Shown: positions 45,061 to 53,274, counted from the first letter of the stretch. The stretch is DNA of 64,000 bases from Actinomyces qiguomingii (GCF_004102025.1 NZ_CP025228.1:992001-1056000); one strand, 5' to 3'. Made by a program: numbers and translations. The notes: a model not told the origin generated them from the sequence alone.

Positions 45061-45347
45061 GCATCTATCGGCTGACCCCGGCGGCGCGTCGCGACCTGTC
45101 GGCGATCTGGGATTACACCGAAGAGCGGTGGGGACCGTTGCAGGCCGAGACGTATGTGCGTAAGTTGCAGGCAGGGCTGGAACGTCTAGCAGATGATCCG
45201 CGCCGGGGGCATGCTCGTGATGAGGTGCGTCCCGGGTTCCTGAGCTACCCGGTCGGACGCCATGTCATCTTTTATATGGAACAGGCGGACGGCGTCGACG
45301 TCATCCGTGTCCTCCCTCAACGCGTGGATCCTGCCAGGCATCTGTAG
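45057..45347 (+). CDS. parE: ParE-type toxin
   Basis: A 96-residue RelE/ParE fold toxin with the family pattern YRLTPAARRDLSAIWDYTEERWG, then GHARDEVRPGFLSYPVGRHVIFYMEQADGVDVIRVLPQRVDPARHL. ParE toxins usually poison DNA gyrase. Full length, so the module appears intact, in contrast to the two truncated toxins in this window. Confidence 0.93.
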   Translation: MSIYRLTPAARRDLSAIWDYTEERWGPLQAETYVRKLQAGLERLADDPRRGHARDEVRPGFLSYPVGRHVIFYMEQADGVDVIRVLPQRVDPARHL

Positions 45348-45368
45348 TTTCGTCACAACCGCCAACTG

Positions 45369-45890
45369 CTACACCCGTAGGACGCCGCGCCAGCCGCGCG
45401 CCCCATAGTAGGACTCGGCACCGTTGTGGTAGACGAAGACCCGGCCGAAGCGCCGGTCGCCGAACAGCGCCCCGCCCAGGGCGCGCACGTCCGCCGGCGT
45501 CGCCAGCCAGGTCGAGGTCTTCAAGTCGAACTCCCCCAGGCTCTGCAGGTGGTGGTACTCCGCCTCGCCCATGAGCTGGGCGCCGAAGGCCGCCGCCTCG
45601 CCCGCGGCGCTGCCCCGCGGTGGGTTCCTCTTGCGGGAGCGCAGCGCCTCCTCATCCAGGCAGAGGCTGCGCCGGCCTGCGGGGGACTCGGTCGCGCAGT
45701 CGTAGAAGACGAATTCGTCCGCCTGCGCGTCATAGGCGACGACGTCGGGCTCCCCACCCGTGTCCTCCATGCGCCTGAGCACGGTCAGTGCCTCGGGACG
45801 CGCAGCCAGGCGCGTGGCGACCGCATCCCAGGAGATGCCCTCGTGCCGGTGCGGATGCGCCTCAAAACGGGCCCTGAGCACGTCTATCAT
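45369..45890 (-). CDS. DUF4256 domain protein
   Basis: A 173-residue protein of the DUF4256 family. Conserved stretches are WDAVATRLAARPEALTVLRRMEDTGGEPDVVAYD, FVFYDCATESPAGRRSLCLD, and a C-terminal FGRVFVYHNGAESYYGARGWRGVLRV. Function unknown; no membrane segment. AGGGGACGAC precedes ATG 45890. Confidence 0.85.
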   Translation of the reverse strand: MIDVLRARFEAHPHRHEGISWDAVATRLAARPEALTVLRRMEDTGGEPDVVAYDAQADEFVFYDCATESPAGRRSLCLDEEALRSRKRNPPRGSAAGEAAAFGAQLMGEAEYHHLQSLGEFDLKTSTWLATPADVRALGGALFGDRRFGRVFVYHNGAESYYGARGWRGVLRV

Positions 45891-46068
45891 GTCGTCCCCT
45901 CGTCCAGCTGTGCCATTGGCCGGGCTCATTGTCGCTTATCCGGGCGTGCCGCGGGGCAGGCTCCGCGGTGTGGCGGATGGAGCTGCGGATCACTCCCCGG
46001 CCCGTCACGCGACGGCAACACGGACGCTCTCTAGGATCGCTCCCGTAGCAGACACAAAGGGAGGAAGC

Positions 46069-47040
46069 ATGATCAGGGTAGCGATCAACGGATACGGCAA
46101 CCTCGGGCGCGGCGCCGAGCAGGCCGTCACCAAGAACGAGGACATGGAGCTCGTCGTCGTCTTCACCCGGCGCGACCCGGCGACGGTGACCACTCAGGGC
46201 GCGCCCGTCGCCCACGTGAACGACATGCCCGCCTGGGCCGACAAGGTGGACGTCTGCCTGAACTGCGGCGGCTCAGCCACCGACCTGGTCGAGCAGACCC
46301 CGGCCGCCGCCGCCCTGTTCAACACGGTCGACTCCTTCGACACCCACGCCCGCATCCCCGAGCACTTCGCGGCCGTCGACGCCGCCGCCAGGGCCGGCGG
46401 ACACGTCGCCCTGATCTCCACCGGCTGGGACCCCGGTCTGTTCTCCATGCTGCGGGTCCTGGGCGAGTCCGTCCTGCCCGACGGCGCCACCACCACCTTC
46501 TGGGGTCCCGGCGTCTCGCAGGGGCACTCCGACGCCCTGCGCCGCATCGACGGCGTGATCGACGCCAAGCAGTACACCCGGCCGGTCGAGGCGACCGTCG
46601 CCGCGGTCAAGGCGGGCGACGACGTCGAACTCACCACTCGCTCCATGCACACCCGCGAGTGCTACGTGGTGGCCGAGGAAGGCGCCGACCTGGCCCGTAT
46701 CGAGCGGGAGATCAAGGAGATGCCCAACTACTTCGCCGACTACGACACCGCCGTCAACTTCATCACCGCCGAGGAACTGACCGCCGAGCACGCCGGCATC
46801 CCGCACGGCGGCACCGTGGTTCGCCGCGGTCACACCTCCGACGGCGTGGCCGAGACCGTGAACTTCGAGCTGCAACTTGACTCCAACCCGGAGTTCACCG
46901 GCTCTGTAGTGGCCGCCATGGGGCGGGCGGTGGCGAGGATGGCTGCGCGCGGCGAGTCCGGTGCGCGTACCGTCTTCGACGTGACGCTGGCGGACCTGTC
47001 CGCCAAGTCCCCTGAGGACCTGCGCGCCCACTACCTGTGA
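46069..47040 (+). CDS. ddh: meso-Diaminopimelate dehydrogenase
   Basis: A 323-residue Ddh. It converts tetrahydrodipicolinate directly to meso-DAP with NADPH and ammonia, the one-step route to lysine and cell-wall precursors. The Rossmann motif INGYGNLGRG is N-terminal, followed by VCLNCGGSATDL, STGWDPGLFSMLR and WGPGVSQGHSDALRRIDGV, the substrate-binding block. GGGAGGAAGC precedes ATG 46069. Length agrees with Corynebacterium-type enzymes. Confidence 0.95.
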   Translation: MIRVAINGYGNLGRGAEQAVTKNEDMELVVVFTRRDPATVTTQGAPVAHVNDMPAWADKVDVCLNCGGSATDLVEQTPAAAALFNTVDSFDTHARIPEHFAAVDAAARAGGHVALISTGWDPGLFSMLRVLGESVLPDGATTTFWGPGVSQGHSDALRRIDGVIDAKQYTRPVEATVAAVKAGDDVELTTRSMHTRECYVVAEEGADLARIEREIKEMPNYFADYDTAVNFITAEELTAEHAGIPHGGTVVRRGHTSDGVAETVNFELQLDSNPEFTGSVVAAMGRAVARMAARGESGARTVFDVTLADLSAKSPEDLRAHYL

Positions 47041-47121
47041 GGCGCGACCGGGCACGGGCGTCCCGCCGATCCCTCACGCGAGTGGGTAGGCGTGACCGTC
47101 CGTGCCCGCAGCCCGATAGCA

Positions 47122-47822
47122 ATGACGGCGGTGAAAGCGTTCGACGTTCCTGGCCTCGATGACGTGACTGTCTGGGGCGAGAGCGCTCCGCGCGCCATGG
47201 GGTGGGCGGCTCGCGGCGCGACGCCGAGGGATTCGCTCTGCGGGCCGTGCAGGCAGGCTGGCAGACGGTCGCATGCGACCTGCCCGAGGGACTGCTGCCT
47301 TGGGACTGCGTGCCGTACCTGCGGGATCTGGTTGCGCGGATGCGGCAGCGGTGGCCAGTGCTTGGCTTGCGCGCCACCAGCATCGGGGCCTGGCTGTCTC
47401 TGGTGGCGCTGCGTGATGTGCCCCTGACGCTGGCCCTGTTCCAGTCTCCGTTGTTGGACATGGCCGGCATGATCGAGCAGATGATGCGCCAGGTGGGGGT
47501 GTCCCGGGAGCGGTTGGCCGATCGGGGAGCAATTCGCACCGATGCGGGCGTGCTGTCCTGGCGCTATCTCGCCTATGCGGAGGCGAACTGCGTGGCTGCC
47601 TGGGAGGTGCCGACGTGGATCATTGTGGGGGAGCGGGATGAACTGATTTCGCGCAAGTCGGTAGAGGACTTCTGCAGCCGCTTCGGCGCGGACCTGACGG
47701 TTGTTCCGGGCGGCGCCCACTGGCTGCACGCGCCAGGAGAGGTGGACGCAGTGGCCCAGTGGGAACGGCTGCGGCTCCAGCAGGGCCCAAGGGCGCGTTG
47801 GCAGGCTCTCCCTGCTGAGTGA
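47122..47822 (+). pseudogene. Alpha/beta hydrolase with frameshift/deletion
   Basis: The start MTAVKAFDVPGLDDVTVWGESAPRAM is in one frame, and GGSRRDAEGFALRAVQAGWQTVACDLPEG continues in another at 47202. The strand carrying the oxyanion HG motif is missing at the junction, consistent with a small deletion. The later part keeps the nucleophile region LGLRATSIGAWLSL, acid VGERDELIS and His GGAHWLHA. A shorter product from GTG 47202 is conceivable but would lack the oxyanion strand. Confidence 0.6.
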
Positions 47823-47827
47823 GGTGT

Positions 47828-47943
47828 CACGGATTGCACCACTTTTACCCCGCGCCGACCTGAACCGCGGAGGCAAACCGCATGATCGCGCTGCTACATC
47901 CGGGATGCATCACCACCGCCGGCTGAAAGTGGTGCAGTCCGTG
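47828..47943. repeat. Inverted repeat flanking ~76 bp, MITE-like
   Basis: 20-bp arms at 47828-47847 and 47924-47943, two mismatches, core TGCACCACTTT. The interior has no gene. It could be an IS-derived miniature element. The remaining part of the 47823-48231 gap shows nothing else except a lipoprotein promoter region similar to that before 51807. Confidence 0.5.
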
Positions 47944-48231
47944 CCAAGGCTCACGGTTATCGTCCACGGTCATTGTCCGGGGCTGCTGGCCAGGCGGCTG
48001 ACTGGGGCCGCTGGTAGTCAGCTCAGGGCTCTTAGCCGCGGCTGTCTGCGAGCTCATTGCAGCGGTGGGGCGGCGGGGCAGCTGGCGGATACCGCCAGGA
48101 GGCGCATCCTCGGCCCCGAGCTGAGCCGAGCGCACGAGGGAGCGCGCCTGAACCGTTATCTTGATAGCTTCGCAGCTGCGGGCGCTCCCGAGGCGCCGTG
48201 TTTCCATCCCGACAGTAGACAGGATCCCGAC

Positions 48232-48660
48232 ATGAAGACTCCTTTCTGAAGACCACCACCACGGCCGCTGCGCTCGTTCTCGCACTTGGCCTGAGCGCCT
48301 GCGGCAGCAACAGCTCGAATGACGCTGAGCAGTCCGCATCTCCAGCGGTCGCGGACTCGGTAACCGCAGCCGAGGGGGGAGCAGGCTCTCAGCCGGATGC
48401 AGGTGCGGACGCGCCACTGCCTTTGGAGGACATCAAGGTTGGGGGCTCTTTCTCTGGCACTCTCGACGGCGAGCCCTTCGATATCGAGAATGCCGGGGTG
48501 GCCTGCGGCTCGCAGGACGGCCAGACCACGATGGGTGTGGGCCCGACGGATTCCGTGATTTCGGACGCGGGGGTGCGCTCGGTGTCCCTGGCGATCGACG
48601 ACGCCTCAAGCGAGGTCCGACTTCTCACCATCGTCCCCGTCATCGGTGCTTGGTTCTCCC
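48232..48660 (+). pseudogene. Broken copy of the small lipoprotein gene
   Basis: It is homologous to the intact lipoprotein at 51807-52352. A lipoprotein signal (AAALVLALGLSACG-like) and VGGSFSGTLDGEPFDIENAGVACGSQDGQTTMGV are recognisable. One T is missing near codon 4, so ATG 48232 runs into TGA after five codons. Homology ends after SLAIDDASSEVRLLTIVP, and the rest of the protein is replaced by unrelated sequence. Confidence 0.75.
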
Positions 48661-48829
48661 AAGATTGCGCGGGATCTACAGGCACCGGTGTGCAGGTGGG
48701 GGAGAGGCATGGAACACGGCGCCGTCCTGTAGGTTCGAATCGATGTAAAATCGTCTGTGTCCTGCAGGCTGACGAGACTGCGTGGGTTGTACCTCCTTGG
48801 GTGCGCCCGCATGACGCAACAGGAGGATC

Positions 48830-49705
48830 GTGCACGACACCTGGAATCCCTGGCACGGCTGCCGCCGTGTCTCCGAGGGCTGCGACAACTGCTTCATGAT
48901 GTTCCGCGACGCCTCTTGGGGCGTCGACGGCGAAGTCATCCGCCGTGTCGGCGACGACGGTTTCCGCTACCCGCTCGCCGTCGACCGCGCGGGTGCGTAT
49001 AAGGTCCGCGCCGGCGAGATGCTGCGCGTATGCATGACCAGCGACTTCTTCCTGCGCCAGGCCGACCCCTGGCGCGAGGAGGCCTGGGATATCATCCGCG
49101 CCCGCCCGGACGTGAAGTTCTTCCTGCTGACAAAGCGCCCGCACCGCGTGGCCCGCTGCCTACCCGATGATTGGGGCGACGGTTGGGACAACGTCATGCT
49201 CTCGGTGTCCATCGAGAACCAGCGCCGCACCGATCAGCGCCTGCCCGTGCTGCTCGACCTGCCCTTCGCCCACAAGGGCGCCATGGCGGCGCCCCTGATC
49301 GGCCCCATAGAGCTGGCCGGCTACTTGGCTGACGGACAGATCGAGCAACTGATCGTGGGCGGGGAGAACTACGGCGGCGCCCGGCCCCTCGACGTCGACT
49401 GGGTCCGCTCCCTGCGTGCACAGTGCGAGCAGGCGGACGTGTCCATGACCTTCATCGAGACCGGCTCCACGCTTATCAAGGATGGGCGCACCTACCGGAT
49501 GGGCTCCAAGCGCAACCAGTCCGTGCAGGCCCACCGCTCCGGCTTGTCCTACGCGGCGCAGGGCCGCCGACCCTGGCACCTGCGCGCCCCGCTCGGTTGG
49601 GAGATCCCGGCTGCCGATCTGCACGTACCCCAATTCGACGGCGACTGCCTGACCTGCGGCTCCCGCCCCATCTGCAACGGCCTGTATCGGGGGCGCTGCG
49701 CCTGA
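48830..49705 (+). CDS. DUF5131 (phage Gp37/Gp68-like) family protein
   Basis: A 291-residue protein. The N-terminal hallmark TWNPWHGCRRVSEGCDNCFM carries a Cys pair typical of Gp37/Gp68 proteins, which often sit in phages and mobile regions. Later segments are FFLLTKRPHRVARCLPDDWGDGWDNVMLSVSIENQ and LIVGGENYGGARPLDVDWVRSLRAQCEQADV. A second Cys cluster closes the protein (CLTCGSRPICNGLYRGRC). Function unproven. GTG 48830 has AGGAGGATC upstream. Confidence 0.88.
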   Translation: MHDTWNPWHGCRRVSEGCDNCFMMFRDASWGVDGEVIRRVGDDGFRYPLAVDRAGAYKVRAGEMLRVCMTSDFFLRQADPWREEAWDIIRARPDVKFFLLTKRPHRVARCLPDDWGDGWDNVMLSVSIENQRRTDQRLPVLLDLPFAHKGAMAAPLIGPIELAGYLADGQIEQLIVGGENYGGARPLDVDWVRSLRAQCEQADVSMTFIETGSTLIKDGRTYRMGSKRNQSVQAHRSGLSYAAQGRRPWHLRAPLGWEIPAADLHVPQFDGDCLTCGSRPICNGLYRGRCA

Positions 49706-49795
49706 AGGCTCAGGTCCTAGTTCATTGTCGTCTGGAGGGGATGGACATCGCCACGACAGAATCCCGGCGGGCCTGCGCCGGGGTAGGGTCGGGGC

Positions 49796-50389
49796 ATGAC
49801 GACGACGCTTCCCTGGTCCGCAGGACGCTGGCTGAACCCGCCCGCCGCAGTCGAGGAAAGGGATGGGGACCTGCTGGTCACCGCCGTGGAGAAGTCCGAT
49901 GCGTGGAGGCGCACCAGCTACGGCTTCATCGTCGACACTGCCCACGCTCTGCTGGCTCCCTTCGAGCAAAACACCGCGGTTGAGGTGGACATGACCGCGG
50001 CCTTCACCGACAACTTCGACCAGGCCGGCATTATGGTGCGCGTGGACGCCGAGAACTGGGTGAAGGCCGGGGTTGAGTTCTCCGACGGCACTTGTCAGCT
50101 GGGCGCCGTCGTCACGGCCGGCAGCTCAGACTGGTCGGTGGCCCCCGTGCCCGACTGGCAGGGCAAGCGTGTGCGCATCCGCGTCAGCCGCAAAGGTGAC
50201 GCGCTCACAATGCGTGCGGGGCGCATTTCGCCCGACGGCACCGCCGCCCTGCACATGGTGCGTCTGCTGCCCTTCCCTGAGAATGCCGTTGCCCAGGCCG
50301 GACCCTTCCTGTGCGCTCCCAGCCGAGCCGGACTGACTGTGCCCTTCCATGCCTGGCGGGTAACCGAGGCCGACACCTCACTCCACTGA
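49796..50389 (+). CDS. DUF1349 (concanavalin-like) domain protein
   Basis: A 197-residue DUF1349 protein with a predicted beta-jelly-roll fold. Characteristic parts are VDMTAAFTDNFDQAGIMVRVDAENWVKAGVEFSDG and VRIRVSRKGDALTMRAG. It may bind carbohydrate; no signal peptide. A TAGGGT box ends 5-6 nt before ATG 49796 (leaderless). A decayed copy of its 5' end is found at 53128-53274. Confidence 0.87.
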   Translation: MTTTLPWSAGRWLNPPAAVEERDGDLLVTAVEKSDAWRRTSYGFIVDTAHALLAPFEQNTAVEVDMTAAFTDNFDQAGIMVRVDAENWVKAGVEFSDGTCQLGAVVTAGSSDWSVAPVPDWQGKRVRIRVSRKGDALTMRAGRISPDGTAALHMVRLLPFPENAVAQAGPFLCAPSRAGLTVPFHAWRVTEADTSLH

Positions 50390-50411
50390 TTGACGGTGTC
50401 CATGGGTGATA

Positions 50412-50519
50412 TCACCCGGCTGAATGCCTACGGCAATAGCTCTGTAGCGCCCAAGTTGCCGCCTGGATGACGTCGTCATGCGTGACGCCGTGTTTGCTCG
50501 CGGCGGGATGTACTCTCAT
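50412..50519 (-). pseudogene. Truncated toxin partner of the RHH antitoxin
   Basis: A 35-codon frame, MRVHPAASKHGVTHDDVIQA then ATWALQSY, overlaps the antitoxin stop by ATGA. It resembles the N-terminal third of ~90-residue toxins that accompany such RHH proteins in Actinomycetaceae. The frame then ends in CRRHSAG and TGA. The toxin is almost certainly inactive. Confidence 0.55.
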
Positions 50520-50842
50520 ACCGACGAGGTGGCAAGTGCCCGCCGGATGAAATCGGAGCGGTTAAGGCCTACGCGTGTGGCTGCCTCATCAACGGCCCGA
50601 AGCTCCTCTTCTGTGAGGCGCACAGCAATCACCTGCGATGGGGTAGCCCCGCGACTGGGGCGTCCACGACCGCGGCGCTTCGGCTCGTCCACGTCGTAGC
50701 CGCGTTCGGCCTTATCTACCCACTCTTGGATCTGTTCCTCAGTTATCAGGTTCTTCCGGTTTATGGGTGTGTTCGCCGAGTTCGGTAGATATAACCATCG
50801 AGTTCGGTAGATATAACCATCGAGTTCGGTAGATATAACCAT
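50516..50842 (-). CDS. Ribbon-helix-helix antitoxin-like protein
   Basis: A recognisable antitoxin of ~80 residues: NRKNLITEEQIQEWVDKAERGYDVDE, a basic RRGRGRPSRG linker, then an RHH domain (VIAVRLTEEELRAVDEAATRVGLNRSDFIRRAL). No ATG, GTG or TTG lies between this conserved part and the 22-bp repeat array. The first usable start is ATG 50842 inside a repeat unit, giving 108 residues, the first ~25 being repeat-encoded. The original start may have been lost to repeat expansion. Confidence 0.7.
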   Translation of the reverse strand: MVISTELDGYIYRTRWLYLPNSANTPINRKNLITEEQIQEWVDKAERGYDVDEPKRRGRGRPSRGATPSQVIAVRLTEEELRAVDEAATRVGLNRSDFIRRALATSSV

Positions 50843-50926
50843 CGAGTTCGGTCGGTATGACGATCGAGTTCGGTCGGTATGACGATCGAGTTCGGTCGTT
50901 ATTACCATCGAGTTCGGTTGGTGGGG
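50775..50926. repeat. 22-bp tandem repeat array, locus C
   Basis: Six complete units and one partial begin at 50775, 50797, 50819, 50841, 50863, 50885 and 50907, exact 22-bp period, core ATCGAGTTCGGT. Units 2-3 are identical, 4-5 nearly so, and the last diverges. It has the same family and period as loci A (20012) and B (26901). Confidence 0.95.
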
Positions 50927-51205
50927 CTGGCGGGGTGGGGGAAGTGTCCAGATTCGGCATGAACGAGGTTCCCCGCCCGACGCCTTCCGCCAGATCCGTA
51001 TGATTCCGACGATTCTGAGGGTGTGTGTTGGGAGGTGCGGGGTGTTTGTGCCGATTTTGGACACTTTGACTCCCTGGTTCCGGCCTACCGCCCTGATGTG
51101 GTGAGCAGGCCAGGGCCTCTGGTTGCCGACTGGCCCCCCTTGTCCGATCGGTTGGGACATTTTTGGCGATGAACTTGGCCCGTGGCCCAGCCGGGCGCGC
51201 GGCCC

Positions 51206-51239
51206 GGCCCGGCCCACAGTCCGGCCCGGCCCACAGTCC
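51206..51239. repeat. 17-bp direct repeat (x2)
   Basis: GGCCCGGCCCACAGTCC occurs twice in tandem. It is part of the 50927-51806 gap, about 880 bp without a gene I can support. Confidence 0.75.
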
Positions 51240-51382
51240 AGCCCGGCCGCTGCCAGGCCGGGCCTGGCTGCCGGCGATGCCGGCGACGTCCGCGGCCTAG
51301 GGCTAGAGCATCTTGACTGTTGACCTTGGGTGCGCCGGCGTCCAAGGCAACCCCACCGGCCCGAGTCAGCACCCCCACACCC

Positions 51383-51444
51383 GGACCGTCTGGCTGCGGT
51401 TGGACCGTCTGCCTGCCGTTGGACCGTCTGGCTGCGGTTGGACC
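51383..51444. repeat. 19-bp tandem repeat with inverted copies downstream
   Basis: Three units of GGACCGTCTGGCTGCGGTT type start at 51383, 51402 and 51421, plus a partial. Inverted copies of the same words (CAGACGGTCCAACCGCAG) follow at 51461, then shorter GCGGTCCAAG repeats to ~51515. This could fold into a large hairpin. Confidence 0.8.
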
Positions 51445-51550
51445 ACCTGAAACGCACTCTCAGACGGTCCAACCGCAGGAGCGCGGTCCAAGCGCAGGAA
51501 CGCGGTCCAAGTACGCGGCCAGCAGCCGGCCGGGCCCACACCCACCCACT

Positions 51551-51597
51551 ACACCCTCAAACCGGAAGAGCCCCATTAGCGCACCCTCAGACCGGAA
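51551..51597. repeat. 30-bp-spaced repeat containing a dispersed motif
   Basis: ACCCTCAAACCGGAAGAGC (51551) and ACCCTCAGACCGGAAGG (51581) are spaced 30 bp apart. Inverted relatives lie at 40961-40979 and 50750-50768. Confidence 0.6.
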
Positions 51598-51806
51598 GGC
51601 CCCGGAATCCGCGTCAATGCCGAATCGCTTGCCGGTGACAGTGAGCTGCGCCCCGCAGGTGAGTAGGCCGGCATCCGGCTCACATGCTCCCGAGGTCACA
51701 TCTCTCCACGCATGCAAACTGAAAGTTCCCATAGTCTTGATATAGTCGTAGCCGGGGCTCCCAGGTAACGGCCCCGTCCCGACAGATCGACAGGAACCCC
51801 AATATC

Positions 51807-52352
51807 ATGAAGACTTCCATCGTGAAGGCCGCTACAACCACGGTTGCGCTGGTACTTGGCTTTGGCATTAGTGCCTGCGGAAGCAGTAGCTCGAACGACG
51901 CCGAGGAATCGTCTGCTGGCTCGGCGACGGCTGAGACTGACTCAGCGATCTCCGCGGACGACGTGAAGGTTGGTGGTTCCTTCTCCGGCACCCTCAACGG
52001 CGAGCCGTTCGAGATTGACGATGTGGGAGTAGCCTGCCTATCGGGGGACGGTCAGACTTCGATTGGTGTCGCCCCGGTCGACGCCTTGTTAACTGATACA
52101 GACGTGAGCTCGGTGTCTCTCGTCATCGACGAGGCATCGAATGACGTCACGCTGATCACGATTGTTCCGGCTGGCGGTACAACGCTCAACTACACGAATA
52201 TCGGGGGCTACAGCAGTGGTGTGGGCAGCGCGCAGGTGGAGGTGAACGATTCCACATACACTGTGACGGGTGAGGCGGCTCCGAGCGGCTCGACCGAGAC
52301 CGAGACCCAGGCCTTCAACTTCGTCATCACCTGCCCCAGTCCTGAGTCCTGA
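51807..52352 (+). CDS. Small secreted lipoprotein of unknown function
   Basis: A 181-residue lipoprotein with signal peptide VKAATTTVALVLGFGISAC and the lipidated Cys at about 25. A Ser/Asp/Glu-rich linker follows, then a ~130-residue beta-rich domain (VGGSFSGTLNGEPFEIDDVGVAC, YTVTGEAAPSG, FNFVITCPSPES) with two further Cys that may form a disulfide. It resembles the 19-kDa antigen/LpqH-type lipoprotein fold in layout. Its decayed paralogue is at 48232. AGGAACCCC lies upstream of ATG 51807. Confidence 0.8.
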   Translation: MKTSIVKAATTTVALVLGFGISACGSSSSNDAEESSAGSATAETDSAISADDVKVGGSFSGTLNGEPFEIDDVGVACLSGDGQTSIGVAPVDALLTDTDVSSVSLVIDEASNDVTLITIVPAGGTTLNYTNIGGYSSGVGSAQVEVNDSTYTVTGEAAPSGSTETETQAFNFVITCPSPES

Positions 52353-52446
52353 CAGGTTGTTGGGGTGGTTGGGGTTTTCGTTGGTGTGGTGCGGTTGGGT
52401 TGGTGGTCGTGGGGCACTAATCCGGTGGCTTGTAGAGTGCGGGGGC

Positions 52447-52521
52447 GTGACTCCGTATATTCGTGAGGTGCGTACCGCTTCTGGTGCTACGGCGGTGCAG
52501 ATCGTGGCTAAGGAGCGCGGG
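52447..52521 (+). pseudogene. N-terminal remnant of an IS1634-like transposase
   Basis: GTG-initiated VTPYIREVRTASGATAVQIV then AKERG, the typical start of IS1634/IS4-group transposases. It runs directly into a 15-bp tandem repeat and has no catalytic part. Confidence 0.6.
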
Positions 52522-52534
52522 TGCACCGATCACC

Positions 52535-52685
52535 CCCGCTGGCATCAGACCGGCCGGCACTAGTCCCGCCGGCGTCGCTCCGGCCGGCACGAATCCCGCC
52601 GGCATCATCCCCCGCTGGCACTAGTCCCGCTGGCGTCAGTCCGGCCGCTATGAAATCCGCTGGCGCCCTGTTCGCCGGGCGGCTC
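52535..52685. repeat. 15-bp tandem repeat encoding PAGxx pentapeptides
   Basis: About ten degenerate 15-bp units of the form CCSGCYGGCRTCAST run from 52535 to 52685, with one extra base at 52610. In the plus strand they read as PAG(T/V/I)(S/R/A) pentapeptides in two frames joined at that base. This may be a collapsed pentapeptide-repeat gene or a minisatellite. Confidence 0.8.
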
Positions 52686-52800
52686 GTCGGGTCGTCAGCT
52701 CCCACCTAACTCACAAGCGTCCTCAAACTGGGAGAACTGGTTAATGAGCTTGCTGGTGTTTGGAGGGTGGCGGTGTGCTGGTGGCCGTGGCCCGGGGGCG

Positions 52801-52920
52801 TTTGCTACGGCAGTTCGTGCTCTGCTGCGCCGGTTAGGTGTTTGCTACGCCGGCTAGGAGTGCGATGCGCCGGTTAGGTGTCTACTACGCGGGTTAGGTG
52901 TCTGCTGAAGGGTTCGGGGG
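52801..52920. repeat. 20-bp tandem repeat array
   Basis: Units at 52821, 52841, 52861 and 52881 share GCGCCGGTTAGGTG-like cores with exact 20-bp period. Degenerate flanking units are at 52801 and 52901. An inverted GTAGTAGAC word lies downstream near 52945. No gene is visible between 52686 and 53127. Confidence 0.85.
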
Positions 52921-53127
52921 CCTTCAGGATAGGTCTAACAGGAGTAGTAGACGCCGAAGGGGCGTACCCAACGCCGGCCCCGCACCGACCCTGCACCGGC
53001 CCGGTGCCCCCGGTGCGCGCCTGACTCGTGGCCACAGGCTCTGGTCCTAGTTAATCGTCTTCCGATGAGGGTGCTGGTGCTGCCGCGACATAATCTCGGA
53101 GGCCGTGCCCCCGGGGTAGGGTCGGGG

Positions 53128-53274
53128 CACGGCTACGGTTTCCTGGCCTGAGGGACGCCGGCTGAACCCGCCCGCTGCAGTGGAGGAGGGGGCGCGGAGG
53201 AGAGGAGTGTGGAATCTGGTGGTCACCGCCGTGGAGAAGTCCGATGCGTGGCGGCGTGCCAGCAGCTCTAGATG
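53128..53274 (+). pseudogene. Decayed 5' end of a DUF1349 gene
   Basis: It aligns with 49796-49915 of the intact gene and its upstream region (shared GGGGTAGGGTCGGGGCA, CTGAACCCGCCCGC, GTGGTCACCGCCGTGGAGAA). The start ATG is changed to ACG and short insertions break the frame. It stops abruptly at ~53274. Confidence 0.75.

Noticed and set aside
50775..50926. CRISPR array
   Set aside because: Units are contiguous with 22-bp period and no spacers, and no cas genes are present.
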